The notes: generated from the letters alone by a model not told the origin. A DNA stretch of 64,000 bases from Sphingobacteriales bacterium 16-39-50 (GCA_002257025.1 NCHA01000001.1:186001-250000); one strand, 5' to 3'. Positions 19,227 to 30,247 are shown, counted from the stretch's first letter. Translations and numbers: made by a program.

Positions 19227-20618
19227 ATGAAATTAACTATATGGGGTGCTGCCCGACAGGTAACCGGAAGTATGCACCTGCTTCAAACTGACAACTATAA
19301 TATTCTTATAGACTGCGGCTTAGATTATGAAAAAGATACCTGGCTTGAAGAGAATGAAGCTTTCCCATTCTCTCCTCCTGATATAGATCTTGTCATTCTC
19401 ACTCATGCACATATTGATCATTCCGGCAATTTGCCAACCCTGATTCGTTTTGGATTTGAGGGACAAATATTATGTACACCTGCTACTGCCGACCTCACTG
19501 AACTACTCTTATTAGACTCGGTCAATATTTTTCTGAGCAAGCAGCGAAAAAAGCGCAGAGGGAAACGTGGATTTTCTGAAGGGCCAAAGCCTCTTTATCT
19601 TCAGAAACATGTAATGGAGACTGTTGATCGCTTTGTGACTATTGGATTTAATAAATCCTTTCGGATTAATGGGCAAATAAACCTCACTTTTATTCCTGTG
19701 GGCCATCTTTTAGGTGCTGCTGCGGCTGTGTTAAGTATTGAGGAGCATGGAATCACAAAAACCATTGCCTTTAGCGGTGATATCGGTAGAAAAAATTATC
19801 CAGTCTTACAAGACCCGGAATCCCTACCGGAAGTGGATTATCTGGTTTGTGAATCAACATACGGGGGGCGTAATCATAAATCAACACAGACCGTCGAAGA
19901 ATTATTAACCGAAACTGTTAATGAAGCTTGTATTAAATCCCCGGGTAGACTGATTATACCCGCCTTCAGCGTAGGAAGAACCCAGGCTCTGGTATATTCC
20001 CTGAACAGGATATTCAGTAAGGGTATGCTTCCACGAATAAAGGTATTTGTAGATAGTCCGCTTGCCGGATATGCAACCGATATTTTCAGAAAGCATCATG
20101 CCTTGCTAAATGGTGAAGCCCAGGATTTTTATAATCAGCTCGGGGATGAGTTTGAATTTGAAAACCTCGATTATATTCAGGATATGAACGCCAGCAAGGC
20201 AATATCCAATTATTATGAGCCCTGTATTATTATTTCTTCTGCCGGAATGCTGGAAGGTGGCCGTATTCAGGATCATTTATATTATAATATTTCAAATTAC
20301 TACTGTACGATACTCTTTATTGGATATTGTGCAAAAGGCACACTAGGCCATCGTCTTCTTCGTGGTGACCCTGTTATTAATTTAAGACACCGAGAACTTT
20401 CAGTATTTGCAACGATTAAGCAAACAGATCTTTTCAGTGGTCATGGAGACCATACAGATCTTATCAATTTTGTAAAACAGCAAAATCCTAAGCAAATTAA
20501 AAAGGTATTTCTTGTTCATGGAGAAACTACTGCAATGGAAGCTTTTAAAACGGCCTTGTGTGAAGAAAGCTATGCTGTAGAGATTGCTGAAAAAGGAAGA
20601 ACTTATCAGCTGGATTAA
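19227..20618 (+). CDS. Metallo-beta-lactamase/beta-CASP ribonuclease family protein
   Basis: 463 residues. Zinc motif LTHAHIDHSGNLP, then a beta-CASP domain (RLIIPAFSVGRTQALVYSL and IIISSAGMLEGGRI) and a C-terminal RNA-specificity (RMMBL) part with FSGHGDH and VFLVHGE. Related to CPSF-73-like RNA processing nucleases. Target RNAs unknown. Lies 36 bases after the ABC exporter, possibly co-transcribed. Confidence 0.87.
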   Translation: MKLTIWGAARQVTGSMHLLQTDNYNILIDCGLDYEKDTWLEENEAFPFSPPDIDLVILTHAHIDHSGNLPTLIRFGFEGQILCTPATADLTELLLLDSVNIFLSKQRKKRRGKRGFSEGPKPLYLQKHVMETVDRFVTIGFNKSFRINGQINLTFIPVGHLLGAAAAVLSIEEHGITKTIAFSGDIGRKNYPVLQDPESLPEVDYLVCESTYGGRNHKSTQTVEELLTETVNEACIKSPGRLIIPAFSVGRTQALVYSLNRIFSKGMLPRIKVFVDSPLAGYATDIFRKHHALLNGEAQDFYNQLGDEFEFENLDYIQDMNASKAISNYYEPCIIISSAGMLEGGRIQDHLYYNISNYYCTILFIGYCAKGTLGHRLLRGDPVINLRHRELSVFATIKQTDLFSGHGDHTDLINFVKQQNPKQIKKVFLVHGETTAMEAFKTALCEESYAVEIAEKGRTYQLD

Positions 20619-20622
20619 AACA

Positions 20623-21855
20623 TCAGTTGATATGATGAATTAATAGTCCCACATCAAATTTAGGCTCAAACCAGGTTGATTTTGGTGGCATTACCTCTCC
20701 TTCGTCAGCAACCCTGATTAGTTGGTCAATGCTTGTTGGGTACAAGGTAAAAGCAAGTGCAAACTCATTCTGATCAACCTTAGCAATCAGATCACTAATT
20801 GGCAATGGGCCTGGCATAAAATCAATGGCAGGATCTGTACGCGGGTCTGATATATTTAGTATCCCTGAAAATACATACTCCTGGAGTATACTGACATCGA
20901 GTTCTTCAACAGGACTTTTGCAGTTCAATTCATGTTTAAACTCTAATAAAAACCATTTTTCATCCAGATACATTCCAAATGAATGCATTTTTGCAGGTAC
21001 AACAACTTTGTCAGCAGCAATGATATTAAAATCTGTTTTTAGTTTTTCGAGATATTCAGATACCGAAAGCCCTTTCAAATCTTTAACCAGGCGGTTAAAT
21101 CCATATATCTTTAACTGATCTGTACTCATATAAACCGAGGTGAAGAAATTATACTCTTCATCTCCCCTATGCTTCAGGTTCAATTTCCTTCGCTGTATAC
21201 CATATAATGAGGCAGCAGCGGCTCTATGATGTCCGTCAGCAATATAAGATGAAGGAAGGCTTGCAAATGCCTTAATTATAGAAGTAATGACAGCTTTCTG
21301 ATCAATAATCCATAATTTATGTTCAGAATTTTCTTTAGTATAGATAATATCCGGTTCTTTAACGATAGTATCACTTAAAATCCTTTCAATTTCTGGTAAA
21401 GACTTATAAGTAATTAATACCGGATTGGCATCAATACCTGTTTGCTGTAAATAATCAATCAGTGATTGTTCCCTGTCTGCTCTGGTGAGTTCATGTTTTC
21501 GAACCACATTATTCAGGTAATCATCTATTGAAGTAGTTGTCCAGATACCGGTTTGAGAATGACCTTCACGCTTGATTTGATAGACATAGATTGAAGGTAA
21601 AGGATCTTTTACAAGAATCCCTTCGTCTAAGAATTCTTCAAAGTTTTCGTTGATCTTTTTAAAGGCTAGTTCATTGCGGGATCCTAACAAGAAAAAATTA
21701 TCCAGCTTTGGAACAAGCATATTCACATAGGAATATGGATTTTCCTGCCGGATAAGCTTTGCTTCGCTAAGACTTAAATTCTCCAGATTAAGTACAACCT
21801 GTCCGGCAAAATTTTTACCGGGGTGTATTCCACTGAATGGTTTGATTTTTGGCAT
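20623..21855 (-). CDS. DUF1015 family protein
   Basis: 410 residues. Recognised by KPFSGIHPGKNFAGQVV-like start, the YIADGHHRAAAA motif (resembling a ParB-type nuclease/CTPase core) and the PGPLPISDLIAKVDQNE stretch. Function unproven. In many bacteria the gene is next to serA/serC, as here, which suggests a link to serine metabolism (inference from neighbourhood). Confidence 0.85.
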   Translation of the reverse strand: MPKIKPFSGIHPGKNFAGQVVLNLENLSLSEAKLIRQENPYSYVNMLVPKLDNFFLLGSRNELAFKKINENFEEFLDEGILVKDPLPSIYVYQIKREGHSQTGIWTTTSIDDYLNNVVRKHELTRADREQSLIDYLQQTGIDANPVLITYKSLPEIERILSDTIVKEPDIIYTKENSEHKLWIIDQKAVITSIIKAFASLPSSYIADGHHRAAAASLYGIQRRKLNLKHRGDEEYNFFTSVYMSTDQLKIYGFNRLVKDLKGLSVSEYLEKLKTDFNIIAADKVVVPAKMHSFGMYLDEKWFLLEFKHELNCKSPVEELDVSILQEYVFSGILNISDPRTDPAIDFMPGPLPISDLIAKVDQNEFALAFTLYPTSIDQLIRVADEGEVMPPKSTWFEPKFDVGLLIHHIN

Positions 21856-21898
21856 TTAATTAAAATATCAGATGCTTCAAATCCGAATTTAACTCTTA

Positions 21899-22852
21899 TC
21901 AGACTGTTTTAAAAAAGTCAATAATAAGGTTTGCTAGTTCCGTTCCAATTCGCTCCTGAGCTTCATTTGTGGAAGCACCGATATGCGGGGTCAAAGAAAC
22001 TTTTGGATGAGTTAAAAGATCCTGACGAGGTGTTGGTTCATTATCAAATACATCTAAACCTGCAAACGCCACCTTCCCTGAATTTAAAGCCTCAATAAGT
22101 GCATCTTCATCAATTGTACCACCACGTGAACAGTTAACTACACCTACCCCATTTTTCATGGATTCAAACTCTTCTTTACCTAAAACGGGTTTTTCAGAAA
22201 ATGGAACATGAAGACTGATAAAATCAGACTCTTTAATTAGTTGTTCAACTGTTACAACTTTAATCGGGCAGTTTACCCTGATATTAGTTCCAATTACAAC
22301 TTCCAGCTCATTAGGTATATCAAAAAGATCATAGGCAAGAACTTCCATTCCAAGTCCCAGAGCTACTTTAGCAGTCTCACGACCGATCCGGCCAAATCCG
22401 ATGATTCCAATCTTCTTTCCACGGAGTTCAATGCCTTTGGCGTATGCCTTTTTAAGATCGTTGAATTTAGTATTTCCTTCCACAGGCATTTTACGATTGG
22501 AATCCTGAAGAAAACGAATTCCAGTAAATAAATGCGCAAAAACAAGTTCAGCTACAGAAAGAGAAGATGCCGCAGGAGTATTTACAACAGCAAGTCCCTT
22601 ACTTCTGGCATAATCAACATCAATATTATCCATTCCCACTCCACCACGACCAATCAGTTTAATATTCGGGCATGTATCGATCAAATCCTTTCTAACCTTT
22701 GTTGCACTGCGAACGGTTATACCATCATAATTTTTTAAGCCTTCAGAAAGCTGATCCTGTGGAATATGAGTAGTATCTACCTGAAATCCTGCTTTTTCTA
22801 ATAATTCTTTACCTATTGGGTCAATGCCATCGTTGGCGAGTATACGAAACAT
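21899..22852 (-). CDS. serA: D-3-phosphoglycerate dehydrogenase (short form)
   Basis: 317 residues. D-2-hydroxyacid dehydrogenase fold: GRGGVGMDNIDV, NAD-binding GKKIGIIGFGRIGRETAK, catalytic Arg in VNCSRGGTIDE and His in SLTPHIGAST. It oxidises 3-phosphoglycerate to 3-phosphohydroxypyruvate, the first serine step. There is no C-terminal ACT domain, so serine feedback through ACT is not expected. Follows serC on the same strand with an 80-base gap. Confidence 0.9.
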   Translation of the reverse strand: MFRILANDGIDPIGKELLEKAGFQVDTTHIPQDQLSEGLKNYDGITVRSATKVRKDLIDTCPNIKLIGRGGVGMDNIDVDYARSKGLAVVNTPAASSLSVAELVFAHLFTGIRFLQDSNRKMPVEGNTKFNDLKKAYAKGIELRGKKIGIIGFGRIGRETAKVALGLGMEVLAYDLFDIPNELEVVIGTNIRVNCPIKVVTVEQLIKESDFISLHVPFSEKPVLGKEEFESMKNGVGVVNCSRGGTIDEDALIEALNSGKVAFAGLDVFDNEPTPRQDLLTHPKVSLTPHIGASTNEAQERIGTELANLIIDFFKTV

Positions 22853-22932
22853 AAAATCTATAATTTATAAGATGCTTATTTTTTAATATTAAAATTGATC
22901 GTAAACTGCCCATCAGGATACATATCAAAGTT

Positions 22933-24000
22933 TTAGCGATGCTTTTCGGCGAAATCCTGCATAGCATCGATCAATACATGAACACTGGTTATCGGCAAGC
23001 CATTATACATTGAAGCACGGAAACCACCCACACTTCTATGACCCTTAATTCCAATGATGTCACGATCTTCAGCAAACTTCAGGAAAGGCTTTTCAAGTTC
23101 AGGATTTTCCATCACGAAGCATACATTCATTCTGGAACGGTCTTCTGGTCTGCAGGTTCCTTTAAACAGCGGATTACGATCAATTTCCTTATAAAGTGCT
23201 TCTGATTTGGAGATATTTTCCTTTTCAATTTCAGCAACTCCTCCTTTGGATTTCAACCAGCGAAGGTTTAACATAGAAACATAAATTGCAAAAACAGGTG
23301 GAGTATTATACATTGATCCGCCATCGATTTGAACCTTGTAATCAAGCATTGATGGAATTTTACGGTCAATTTTACCTAAAATGCTATCCTTAACAATTGC
23401 TACAGTAACACCAGCAGGCCCCATGTTTTTCTGTGCACCGGCATAGATCAAGTCGAAGTCTGCTACATTTATAACTCTGCTTAAAATATCAGAAGACATA
23501 TCACAAACTACAGGCACCTTTGTTTTTGGAACCTCCAGTAATTCAGTACCATAAATGGTATTGTTAGAGGTAAAATGGAAATATGCTGAGTCCTCAGGAA
23601 TCACAATATCCTTTGGTATATAAGTATAATTTTGGTCTTTGGATGATGCAACAACATTTACACTTCCGAAGATCTTAGCTTCTTTGAGCGCCTTTGAAGC
23701 CCATACTCCTGTATCAAGGTATGCAGCTGTCTGATTTTCACCAAGAAGGTTCATTGGAACCATTGAAAATTGTAAACTGGCCCCACCCTGCAACAAAACA
23801 ACCGAATAACCTTCAGGTACATTTAATAATTCCTTAATTAAACGAACGGTTTCATCAACAACAGCCTCAAACTCAGGGGTACGGTGAGATATCTCTAAAA
23901 TTGATAAACCGGTACCGTTAAATTCGAGAACTGCCTGTGAGGCTTGCTTAAAAACTTCCTGAGGCAGGATGCAGGGACCTGCACCAAAATTGTGTATCAT
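22933..24000 (-). CDS. serC: Phosphoserine aminotransferase
   Basis: 355 residues, class V aminotransferase. [16 protein letters not shown] is the typical N-terminus; the PLP lysine is in [25 protein letters not shown] near the C-terminus is the substrate-binding loop. It converts 3-phosphohydroxypyruvate plus glutamate to phosphoserine. First gene of serC-serA-DUF1015, with a promoter element directly before it. Confidence 0.94.
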   Translation of the reverse strand: MIHNFGAGPCILPQEVFKQASQAVLEFNGTGLSILEISHRTPEFEAVVDETVRLIKELLNVPEGYSVVLLQGGASLQFSMVPMNLLGENQTAAYLDTGVWASKALKEAKIFGSVNVVASSKDQNYTYIPKDIVIPEDSAYFHFTSNNTIYGTELLEVPKTKVPVVCDMSSDILSRVINVADFDLIYAGAQKNMGPAGVTVAIVKDSILGKIDRKIPSMLDYKVQIDGGSMYNTPPVFAIYVSMLNLRWLKSKGGVAEIEKENISKSEALYKEIDRNPLFKGTCRPEDRSRMNVCFVMENPELEKPFLKFAEDRDIIGIKGHRSVGGFRASMYNGLPITSVHVLIDAMQDFAEKHR

Positions 24001-24019
24001 AATCTATAAATTTATTGCC

Positions 24020-24027
24020 CAAAAATA
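24020..24027 (-). promoter_or_regulatory. -7 promoter element of the serC operon
   Basis: Reads TATTTTTG on the minus strand, 20 bases before the serC ATG; matches TAnnTTTG. Confidence 0.6.
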
Positions 24028-24087
24028 AGACAATAATTTGAGACACGGGAGGATTTTAAAACCTTATTGATAATTGATTTTAATACT

Positions 24088-26583
24088 TTACCTGCTTTTC
24101 AGTTTAGCAATAATTCTAAAATTGAGTTTTCTGAAGGTGAGATAGTTAGGTACAGCATATTGATTTGCATTTTTGTCGTTTAACCAAAGGTAAGATGCTG
24201 TGTTCTTAAAATTTAAAAGATTAAAAAGTTCAGCATGAAGACTTAGCGATTGAAAATATTTTTTTACAAAGACAGAGGCCCTCTTACTCTCCGGGTCAGC
24301 CAGATCTTTTGAAAATCCAATGTCAACACGCTTATAAGCCGGTATTTTAAATAAGTCGGTATATCTATTTGGACCAGGAGGACCTATAGGAAGTGAAGAA
24401 GAATAGATCAGATTAAGGTGTACCTTGTAGGTGGGATTTTGCATAAGTCTGTCTTGAAACATCATTGCTATATTAAATAGCTGATCGGATGGACGTTTCA
24501 AATAGCCAGGATAAATTGTGACCTGCTTGCCGGTATTGTCAGTGGTCTGATAAGAGTCATTTTTAATATCTTCCTTCGTTTGCATAACAGAAAACCTGAA
24601 GGTTGATAAAAGGTCTCCGGCAAAATTCCCGCTCAGACTAAGGTCAGCACCAGTGGAATACCCCCTGGCTGTACTTTCAGACAGATATCTGATCTTAAGA
24701 TCTTCTATTTTATAAGGAGTAATCCTGCTTAATATTTTATAATAAAGTTCAGAGCTGAATTTCAGCCTTGTTCCCAAACCGTTGAAATCATAATCAGTTC
24801 CAGCTATGATATGGTAAGATCGCTGGGCACGTGCATCCGGATTGATACTACCATTATATCTCTTAATCTCCCTGTAAAATGGGGACTGAGAATAGGCGCC
24901 AACGGAAAAACGGAAAAGGAAATTGTCATCATAACCTGGTGAATACATCAGTGAAACACGCGGACTGATAAGGTTTTCTTTAGAATAAGAATTATAGTTG
25001 GCCCTGATTCCAGCTGCCATTGTCAGGTTATACCTTAAATTGAAAGTATTTTGAATAAATCCGCTTATTCGTCCGATTTCCTGAATATGCTGCTGCTTTA
25101 TGATCTCCGAATAATTCCAACCTGCGGAATTACGTAGTGAGTATCCAGTAGTATCTATTCCATTAAATTCATCAATTCTGTCCTTTATTCTGTCTGCCTG
25201 AAAACGAATACCCGTTTCAATAAATGAGTTCCTAACCTGCTTGTACATTCTTAATTCGGTATTCAGGATCATCGTATTCAAAAAATTATCCCTGTAGGCA
25301 AGATTGGAGCCCCTTCCAAGAAGTGAACCAACGTTTTTGGGATCCAGCCCTCCATTTTTTTCATTGAAAGCGTACCATCCCAGGAGATCTTTATTCTCTT
25401 GTTCGTCGATACTGGAAAATGAACTAATCCATTTAAAATTTAAAGAATTAGAAGCATTGTAAGCCAGAGTTAGCGCCGCCATAAGAGATTCATAGTTACT
25501 GCTTTCCTCCCCATCATAATTTACATTAAGCCTCAATACTTCATCAGATGTTCCAAATTCAGTCAATCTCCTGTTAGGGCTGATGTTCAGATCACCCTTG
25601 TTGTAATTTCCAAAAACTGATAAATTCAATTTTGAGCCCAGGTCATGTCTGAATAAAAACTGATAATCAGAGAAGCCTGAGATATAATCTCCTTCGAGAT
25701 TTTGTGTTCCTAATAAGCTTTGATTTTTCTTATTTCTGACCCCTGCAAGGATATAACTATTCTTAAATGGAACCTTTAGGGCGGCTGAACTCGAAAGGAA
25801 ACCAATTTGAGCCTCCAGAGATAATGAATCAGGTCTACTATACCTGACATCCAGAATTGAAGACATCTTATCTCCATATCTGGCTTCAAAACCACCAGCT
25901 GAAAATCTGGTACTACTTGCCAGATCCGGATTGATAAAACCCAGGCCTTCCTGCTGACCCGAATAGATTTGCATGGGCCTGTAAATTTCTATATCATTTA
26001 AATAAATCAGGTTTTCATCGAAATTCCCTCCCCTCACTGAATATTGAGAACTCAATTCATTATTGCCGGAAACCCCTGACATACTTTTTAGAAAACTTTC
26101 AAAACTACCTGAAGTCTGAGGATAGACATTGAAAGCCGCTGCATCGATGATTTTTAAATTACTGGCATTATATCTTTCAGTTATGTGAACCTCGTCAAGT
26201 GCCTGTATATCAGGTATTAATATAATATTTTGAATATTTTCTCTGTCAGCAATCAGACCCAGATCCAATTGCAAATCTTTGAAACCAAGACGGCTGAATA
26301 AAAGTGAGGCAGAAACCGGAACCTTGCTCAGGTAATACTCACCTTCCCTGTTAGTTTGGGTAATTAAGCGGGTGCTCTTAACCTGCACAGTTACGCCACT
26401 AAGTAATTCTCCTTTCTCAGATGTGATTATACCTTTAATGATACCAAAATCCTGGGCATAAAGCGAAAAAGGAATAAATAACAGGGTGAAAATGGAAAAT
26501 ACGGAAAGTGAAAGAGAATGATTCCATCCCCTATGCGATGTTATAGTGAAGAACTTGGCTGATGATAGATTTTCTTGCTTCAC
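24088..26583 (-). CDS. TonB-dependent outer membrane receptor with carboxypeptidase-like regulatory domain
   Basis: 831 residues. A long N-terminus with a hydrophobic signal (SLSVFSIFTLLFIPFSLYAQ), a carboxypeptidase-regulatory-like beta-sandwich (GIIKGIITSEKGELLSGVTV), a plug domain (SGVSGNNELSSQYSVRGGNFDENLIYLNDIEIYR, given here only as landmark at about residues 170-205), and a C-terminal barrel. Not SusC-like: it is shorter and has no SusD partner. Substrate unknown. Starts 13 bases after rpe on the same strand, so probably read from the rpe promoter. Confidence 0.85.
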   Translation of the reverse strand: MKQENLSSAKFFTITSHRGWNHSLSLSVFSIFTLLFIPFSLYAQDFGIIKGIITSEKGELLSGVTVQVKSTRLITQTNREGEYYLSKVPVSASLLFSRLGFKDLQLDLGLIADRENIQNIILIPDIQALDEVHITERYNASNLKIIDAAAFNVYPQTSGSFESFLKSMSGVSGNNELSSQYSVRGGNFDENLIYLNDIEIYRPMQIYSGQQEGLGFINPDLASSTRFSAGGFEARYGDKMSSILDVRYSRPDSLSLEAQIGFLSSSAALKVPFKNSYILAGVRNKKNQSLLGTQNLEGDYISGFSDYQFLFRHDLGSKLNLSVFGNYNKGDLNISPNRRLTEFGTSDEVLRLNVNYDGEESSNYESLMAALTLAYNASNSLNFKWISSFSSIDEQENKDLLGWYAFNEKNGGLDPKNVGSLLGRGSNLAYRDNFLNTMILNTELRMYKQVRNSFIETGIRFQADRIKDRIDEFNGIDTTGYSLRNSAGWNYSEIIKQQHIQEIGRISGFIQNTFNLRYNLTMAAGIRANYNSYSKENLISPRVSLMYSPGYDDNFLFRFSVGAYSQSPFYREIKRYNGSINPDARAQRSYHIIAGTDYDFNGLGTRLKFSSELYYKILSRITPYKIEDLKIRYLSESTARGYSTGADLSLSGNFAGDLLSTFRFSVMQTKEDIKNDSYQTTDNTGKQVTIYPGYLKRPSDQLFNIAMMFQDRLMQNPTYKVHLNLIYSSSLPIGPPGPNRYTDLFKIPAYKRVDIGFSKDLADPESKRASVFVKKYFQSLSLHAELFNLLNFKNTASYLWLNDKNANQYAVPNYLTFRKLNFRIIAKLKSR

Positions 26584-26596
26584 ATTAACATGATAG

Positions 26597-27268
26597 TCAT
26601 GAACCTATTAATTCCGGATTAAGATTTTTAAGTCCGGAAATCTCTGAAACCGGATCAGCGGCAGAAAATACAGCATTACCAGCCACCAGAACATCAGCCC
26701 CTGCCTGAATTAACTTCAGGGCATTTTGATTAGAAACCCCGCCATCAATTTCAATTAATAAGCCATCGTTTCTTCCGGATGCCATTGAACGAAGTGTACG
26801 TATCTTTTTGTAGGTATTTTCTATGAACTTTTGTCCACCAAAACCAGGATTAACCGACATCAGACAAACCAGATCAATATCTTCAATGATATCTTCAAGT
26901 AATGCTACAGGGGTATGCGGGTTGACTGCTACTCCTGCCAGGCAGCCCAAATCTTTGATTGCATGAAGGGTTCTGTGTAAATGGGTACAGGCTTCAATAT
27001 GGACTGTAATATTTTCTGCTCCTGCCTGTTTAAATTCCTGAAGATAACGATCAGGGTCAACAATCATTAAGTGTACATCCAATGGTTTGCTTGCGTGCTT
27101 CTCAATAGCCTTTAAGACTGGGAATCCAAAAGAAATATTTGGAACAAATACACCATCCATTATATCGATATGAAACCAATCAGCCTGACTACGATTAATC
27201 ATTTCAATATCATTCTGCAGGTTTGCAAAATCAGCAGATAAAACGGAAGGAGCTATAAGATGTTTCAT
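26597..27268 (-). CDS. rpe: Ribulose-phosphate 3-epimerase
   Basis: 223 residues, TIM barrel. APSVLSADFANL at the start, the metal-site DWFHIDIMDGVFVPN, LDVHLMI, LMSVNPGFGGQKF and IEIDGGVS are all characteristic. It interconverts ribulose-5-phosphate and xylulose-5-phosphate in the pentose phosphate pathway. Confidence 0.95.
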   Translation of the reverse strand: MKHLIAPSVLSADFANLQNDIEMINRSQADWFHIDIMDGVFVPNISFGFPVLKAIEKHASKPLDVHLMIVDPDRYLQEFKQAGAENITVHIEACTHLHRTLHAIKDLGCLAGVAVNPHTPVALLEDIIEDIDLVCLMSVNPGFGGQKFIENTYKKIRTLRSMASGRNDGLLIEIDGGVSNQNALKLIQAGADVLVAGNAVFSAADPVSEISGLKNLNPELIGS

Positions 27269-27272
27269 ATTA

Positions 27273-27280
27273 CAAAATTA
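27273..27280 (-). promoter_or_regulatory. -7 promoter element of rpe
   Basis: Reads TAATTTTG on the minus strand only 5 bases before the rpe ATG. If used, the transcript would be nearly leaderless; an alternative promoter further upstream cannot be excluded. Confidence 0.4.
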
Positions 27281-27322
27281 CAAATTGTATTGCAATATTC
27301 AGTTTTAATGGCAGCTTTATGA

Positions 27323-27814
27323 TTATTGTTTGGAGCCCTCTTGCTCAATGATTTTCTTAATTTTTTCAAGTTCTATCAGGTCAAGCTGGTCTTTAGGTCT
27401 ATTGGCGGCTTTTTTAGATAATATTAAGGCATTTAAGTTCAGAAATGGTACTTCAACTCTGTAAATAGTTGCAATGGATGCAGAATTTAATAATGAATCA
27501 AAATTTGAATTATCAAGACCTTTCACTGAAGTCATTATATCCAATCTAAGACCATTATCAAGATGAAAATAAGTCCAGCCGGGAATGAATTGCATATCAG
27601 CTAATGTCTTAAAGTCCCCCATTCCATATTCATGGAATACTTTTCTTAAAACTTCCTTATTTGATTTAGTATCTTCAATCCAAAGGTCAATATCTTCGGT
27701 TGTGCGTTGGTAGCCATGCAGATTTGTTGCAACACCACCTATCATAATATATTTAAGTTGAAACTGACCTGCAATTTTCCAAAAACGAAGCAGCTCTTCG
27801 TCAAACACATCCAT
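27323..27814 (-). CDS. MNT-like nucleotidyltransferase (DUF6036/AbiEii-type fold)
   Basis: 163 residues. The nucleotidyltransferase core is IMIGGVATNLHGYQRTTEDIDL: GG near the start of the domain, then the D-x-D metal pair in EDIDLW; a third acidic position is in LRLDIMTS. The C-terminal part (KKAANRPKDQLDLIELEKI) is usual for this group. Such proteins often act as toxins or antitoxins by adding nucleotides to tRNA or partner proteins. It lies 6 bases after a 60-residue gene on the same strand, forming a two-gene unit. Confidence 0.75.
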   Translation of the reverse strand: MDVFDEELLRFWKIAGQFQLKYIMIGGVATNLHGYQRTTEDIDLWIEDTKSNKEVLRKVFHEYGMGDFKTLADMQFIPGWTYFHLDNGLRLDIMTSVKGLDNSNFDSLLNSASIATIYRVEVPFLNLNALILSKKAANRPKDQLDLIELEKIKKIIEQEGSKQ

Positions 27815-27820
27815 AATAAA

Positions 27821-28003
27821 TTAATGGGAGGGTTTATGCTTTATCTGAGCTTGTCTGAACATGATATTCATCTTCATAAGTTTGGTCATAGTATGAAACC
27901 GTTCTGTATATGACCTCTTTAAGGCTGTTTTAAGCAAATCAAACTCAGCTTTTTCATAATCTGATGAAGGTTCCTGAATAATATGTTTTTCTTGCTTTTT
28001 CAT
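27821..28003 (-). CDS. Small helical protein paired with the nucleotidyltransferase
   Basis: 60 residues from MKKQEKHIIQEP; a reading 14 codons longer exists but adds a hydrophobic stretch not expected here. The protein is predicted helical, basic towards the C-terminus (RFHTMTKLMKMNIMFRQAQ). No known domain recognised. Because it precedes the nucleotidyltransferase with a 6-base gap it is probably its partner (toxin-antitoxin-like arrangement, inference). Confidence 0.65.
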   Translation of the reverse strand: MKKQEKHIIQEPSSDYEKAEFDLLKTALKRSYTERFHTMTKLMKMNIMFRQAQIKHKPSH

Positions 28004-28099
28004 ATTCTGAATGAGCAATTTAAGAAAAAAGGCAGTAAATAACAAAACCTGTCAATGCTATGAGGCACGACAGGTTTTGCAAATATAAAATTCAAAGAA

Positions 28100-30247
28100 T
28101 TACTCAGCTGCAGGTTTTGCATCCTCAGGACGCGGAGGCCTTGGCAATAAAGCTTTACGTGAAAGTTTTAGTTTACCCTGCTTGTCCACTTCAAGAAGTT
28201 TTACCTGAACTATATCTCCAACGTTCAATACACCGTCCATTGTTTCATAACGCTTCCAGTCAATTTCTGAAATATGTAAGAGTCCGTCCTTACCTGGCAT
28301 AATCTCAACAAATGCACCAAAAGGCATAATTGTTTTTACTTTACCTTCATAAATCTCGCCAACTTCTGGTTTTGAAGCGATGGCTTTGATTCGGCTAACA
28401 GCTTTATCAATTGCTTCTTTATTATCAGCAAAGATCTGAACAATACCTAAATTATCTTTCTCTTCAATAGCGATGGTAGCACCAGTTTCACGCTGCATTT
28501 CCTGAATAATCTTACCACCAGGGCCGATTACCGCGCCAATGAATTCCTTATCAATCTTCAGTGTAACAATACGTGGAGCATGTGGTTTATAATCTTCACG
28601 TGGAGCGGCAATGGTCTTCTTCATCTCATTTAAGATATGAAGACGCGCTTCATTAGCCTGTTTTAAAGCAGCAGTCAATACTTCCCACTTTAATCCATTG
28701 ATTTTTAAGTCCATCTGACAAGCAACAATACCTTTTTCGGTACCGGTTACTTTAAAGTCCATATCTCCCAAATGATCCTCATCACCGAGAATATCTGTTA
28801 ATATTGCGTATTTTCCTGTTTTCTCATCAGAGATCAATCCCATAGCAATACCTGAAACCGGTGATTTGATCTTAATACCGGCATCCATAAGTGCAAGTGT
28901 ACCTGCACAAACCGTTGCCATAGAAGATGAACCATTTGATTCCAAAATATCTGAAACAACACGAATAGTATATGGATTGTCATCGCCTGGTAAAACCTTC
29001 TTCAGTGAACGCATTGCCAGATTTCCGTGACCGATTTCACGACGACCGGTACCACGGTTTGGACGAGCCTCACCTGTAGAGAAAGCCGGGAAATTATAGT
29101 GTAATAAGAATTTCTGGTAACCATTAAAGAAAGCACCATCAATCAGTTGCTCATCGGATTTAGCACCCAGAGTTACTGTTGTCAGCGATTGTGTTTCACC
29201 ACGGGTGAAAATAGAAGAACCGTGTGCAGTTGGTAAATAACCAACTTCCGACCAGATTGGGCGTACTGTACGAGAATCACGACCATCTAAACGAATTCCT
29301 TCATCTAAAATCAGGTTACGGATTGCATCATATTGTACATCATGGAAGTATTTCTTTGCAAGGGAAATTGTGATGTCTTCAAGCCCTTCACCAAGTTCAA
29401 GAATAAAATCATTGATTACCTCAGAAAATTTATCGCTACGCTCATGCTTTGATGATTTTGATTTGGCAATAGCATATACTTTATCGTAGGTTGCTGCAAA
29501 AACTTTTTCCTTAAGATCAAGATCATGAGTTTCATGGCTATAAACACGCTTTTCAGTTTTACCAACAAGAATGGTAAGTTCCTTTTGAGCCTGAACCTGA
29601 ATAATGATTGCTTTGTGAGCAAACTCAATTGCTTCAACCATTTCCTCCTCAGAAATTTCATCACCTTCACCTTCTACCATCACGATATCGTGCTCAGTAC
29701 CAGCAACCAAAAGATCAATTGTAGCACGTTCAAGGTCACTCAGATAAGGATTGATAACCAGTTTACCATCAATTTTAGCAACACGAACTTCAGAAATTGG
29801 ACCGTTGAAAGGAATATCAGAAACAGCAATTGCCGCTGATGCTGCAAGACCTGCAAGGCAATCAGGCATAATATTTTTGTCGGCAGAGATCAAAGAAATC
29901 ATCACCTGTACATCAGCATGATAATCTTCAGGGAACATCGGACGTAATGCACGATCTACCAGACGTGAGATAAGTACCTCATAATCGGATAATCTTGCTT
30001 CACGACGTAAAAATCCACCAGGGATACGTCCAGTAGAAGCATACTTCTCCTGATAATCAACTGATAATGGTAAAAAATCAGTTCCCGGTTTTGCACCTAC
30101 TGTTGATACCACAGTAGCCAGAAGCATGGTATCGCCCATTCTTACAACAACTGCACCATCAGCTTGTTTAGCCAGTTTCCCGGTTTCGATTTCGATCATA
30201 CGGCCATCGCCAAGATCGAATGTTTTTTTAATTGCGTTATAACTCAT
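28100..30247 (-). CDS. pnp: Polynucleotide phosphorylase
   Basis: 715 residues with two RNase PH cores (the second with [13 protein letters not shown] and the catalytic [13 protein letters not shown]), then KH ([18 protein letters not shown]) and S1 ([17 protein letters not shown]) domains. It degrades RNA 3'-5' using phosphate. Encoded downstream of rpsO as in many bacteria, but a terminator lies between, so pnp may have its own promoter or depend on read-through. Confidence 0.96.
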   Translation of the reverse strand: MSYNAIKKTFDLGDGRMIEIETGKLAKQADGAVVVRMGDTMLLATVVSTVGAKPGTDFLPLSVDYQEKYASTGRIPGGFLRREARLSDYEVLISRLVDRALRPMFPEDYHADVQVMISLISADKNIMPDCLAGLAASAAIAVSDIPFNGPISEVRVAKIDGKLVINPYLSDLERATIDLLVAGTEHDIVMVEGEGDEISEEEMVEAIEFAHKAIIIQVQAQKELTILVGKTEKRVYSHETHDLDLKEKVFAATYDKVYAIAKSKSSKHERSDKFSEVINDFILELGEGLEDITISLAKKYFHDVQYDAIRNLILDEGIRLDGRDSRTVRPIWSEVGYLPTAHGSSIFTRGETQSLTTVTLGAKSDEQLIDGAFFNGYQKFLLHYNFPAFSTGEARPNRGTGRREIGHGNLAMRSLKKVLPGDDNPYTIRVVSDILESNGSSSMATVCAGTLALMDAGIKIKSPVSGIAMGLISDEKTGKYAILTDILGDEDHLGDMDFKVTGTEKGIVACQMDLKINGLKWEVLTAALKQANEARLHILNEMKKTIAAPREDYKPHAPRIVTLKIDKEFIGAVIGPGGKIIQEMQRETGATIAIEEKDNLGIVQIFADNKEAIDKAVSRIKAIASKPEVGEIYEGKVKTIMPFGAFVEIMPGKDGLLHISEIDWKRYETMDGVLNVGDIVQVKLLEVDKQGKLKLSRKALLPRPPRPEDAKPAAE

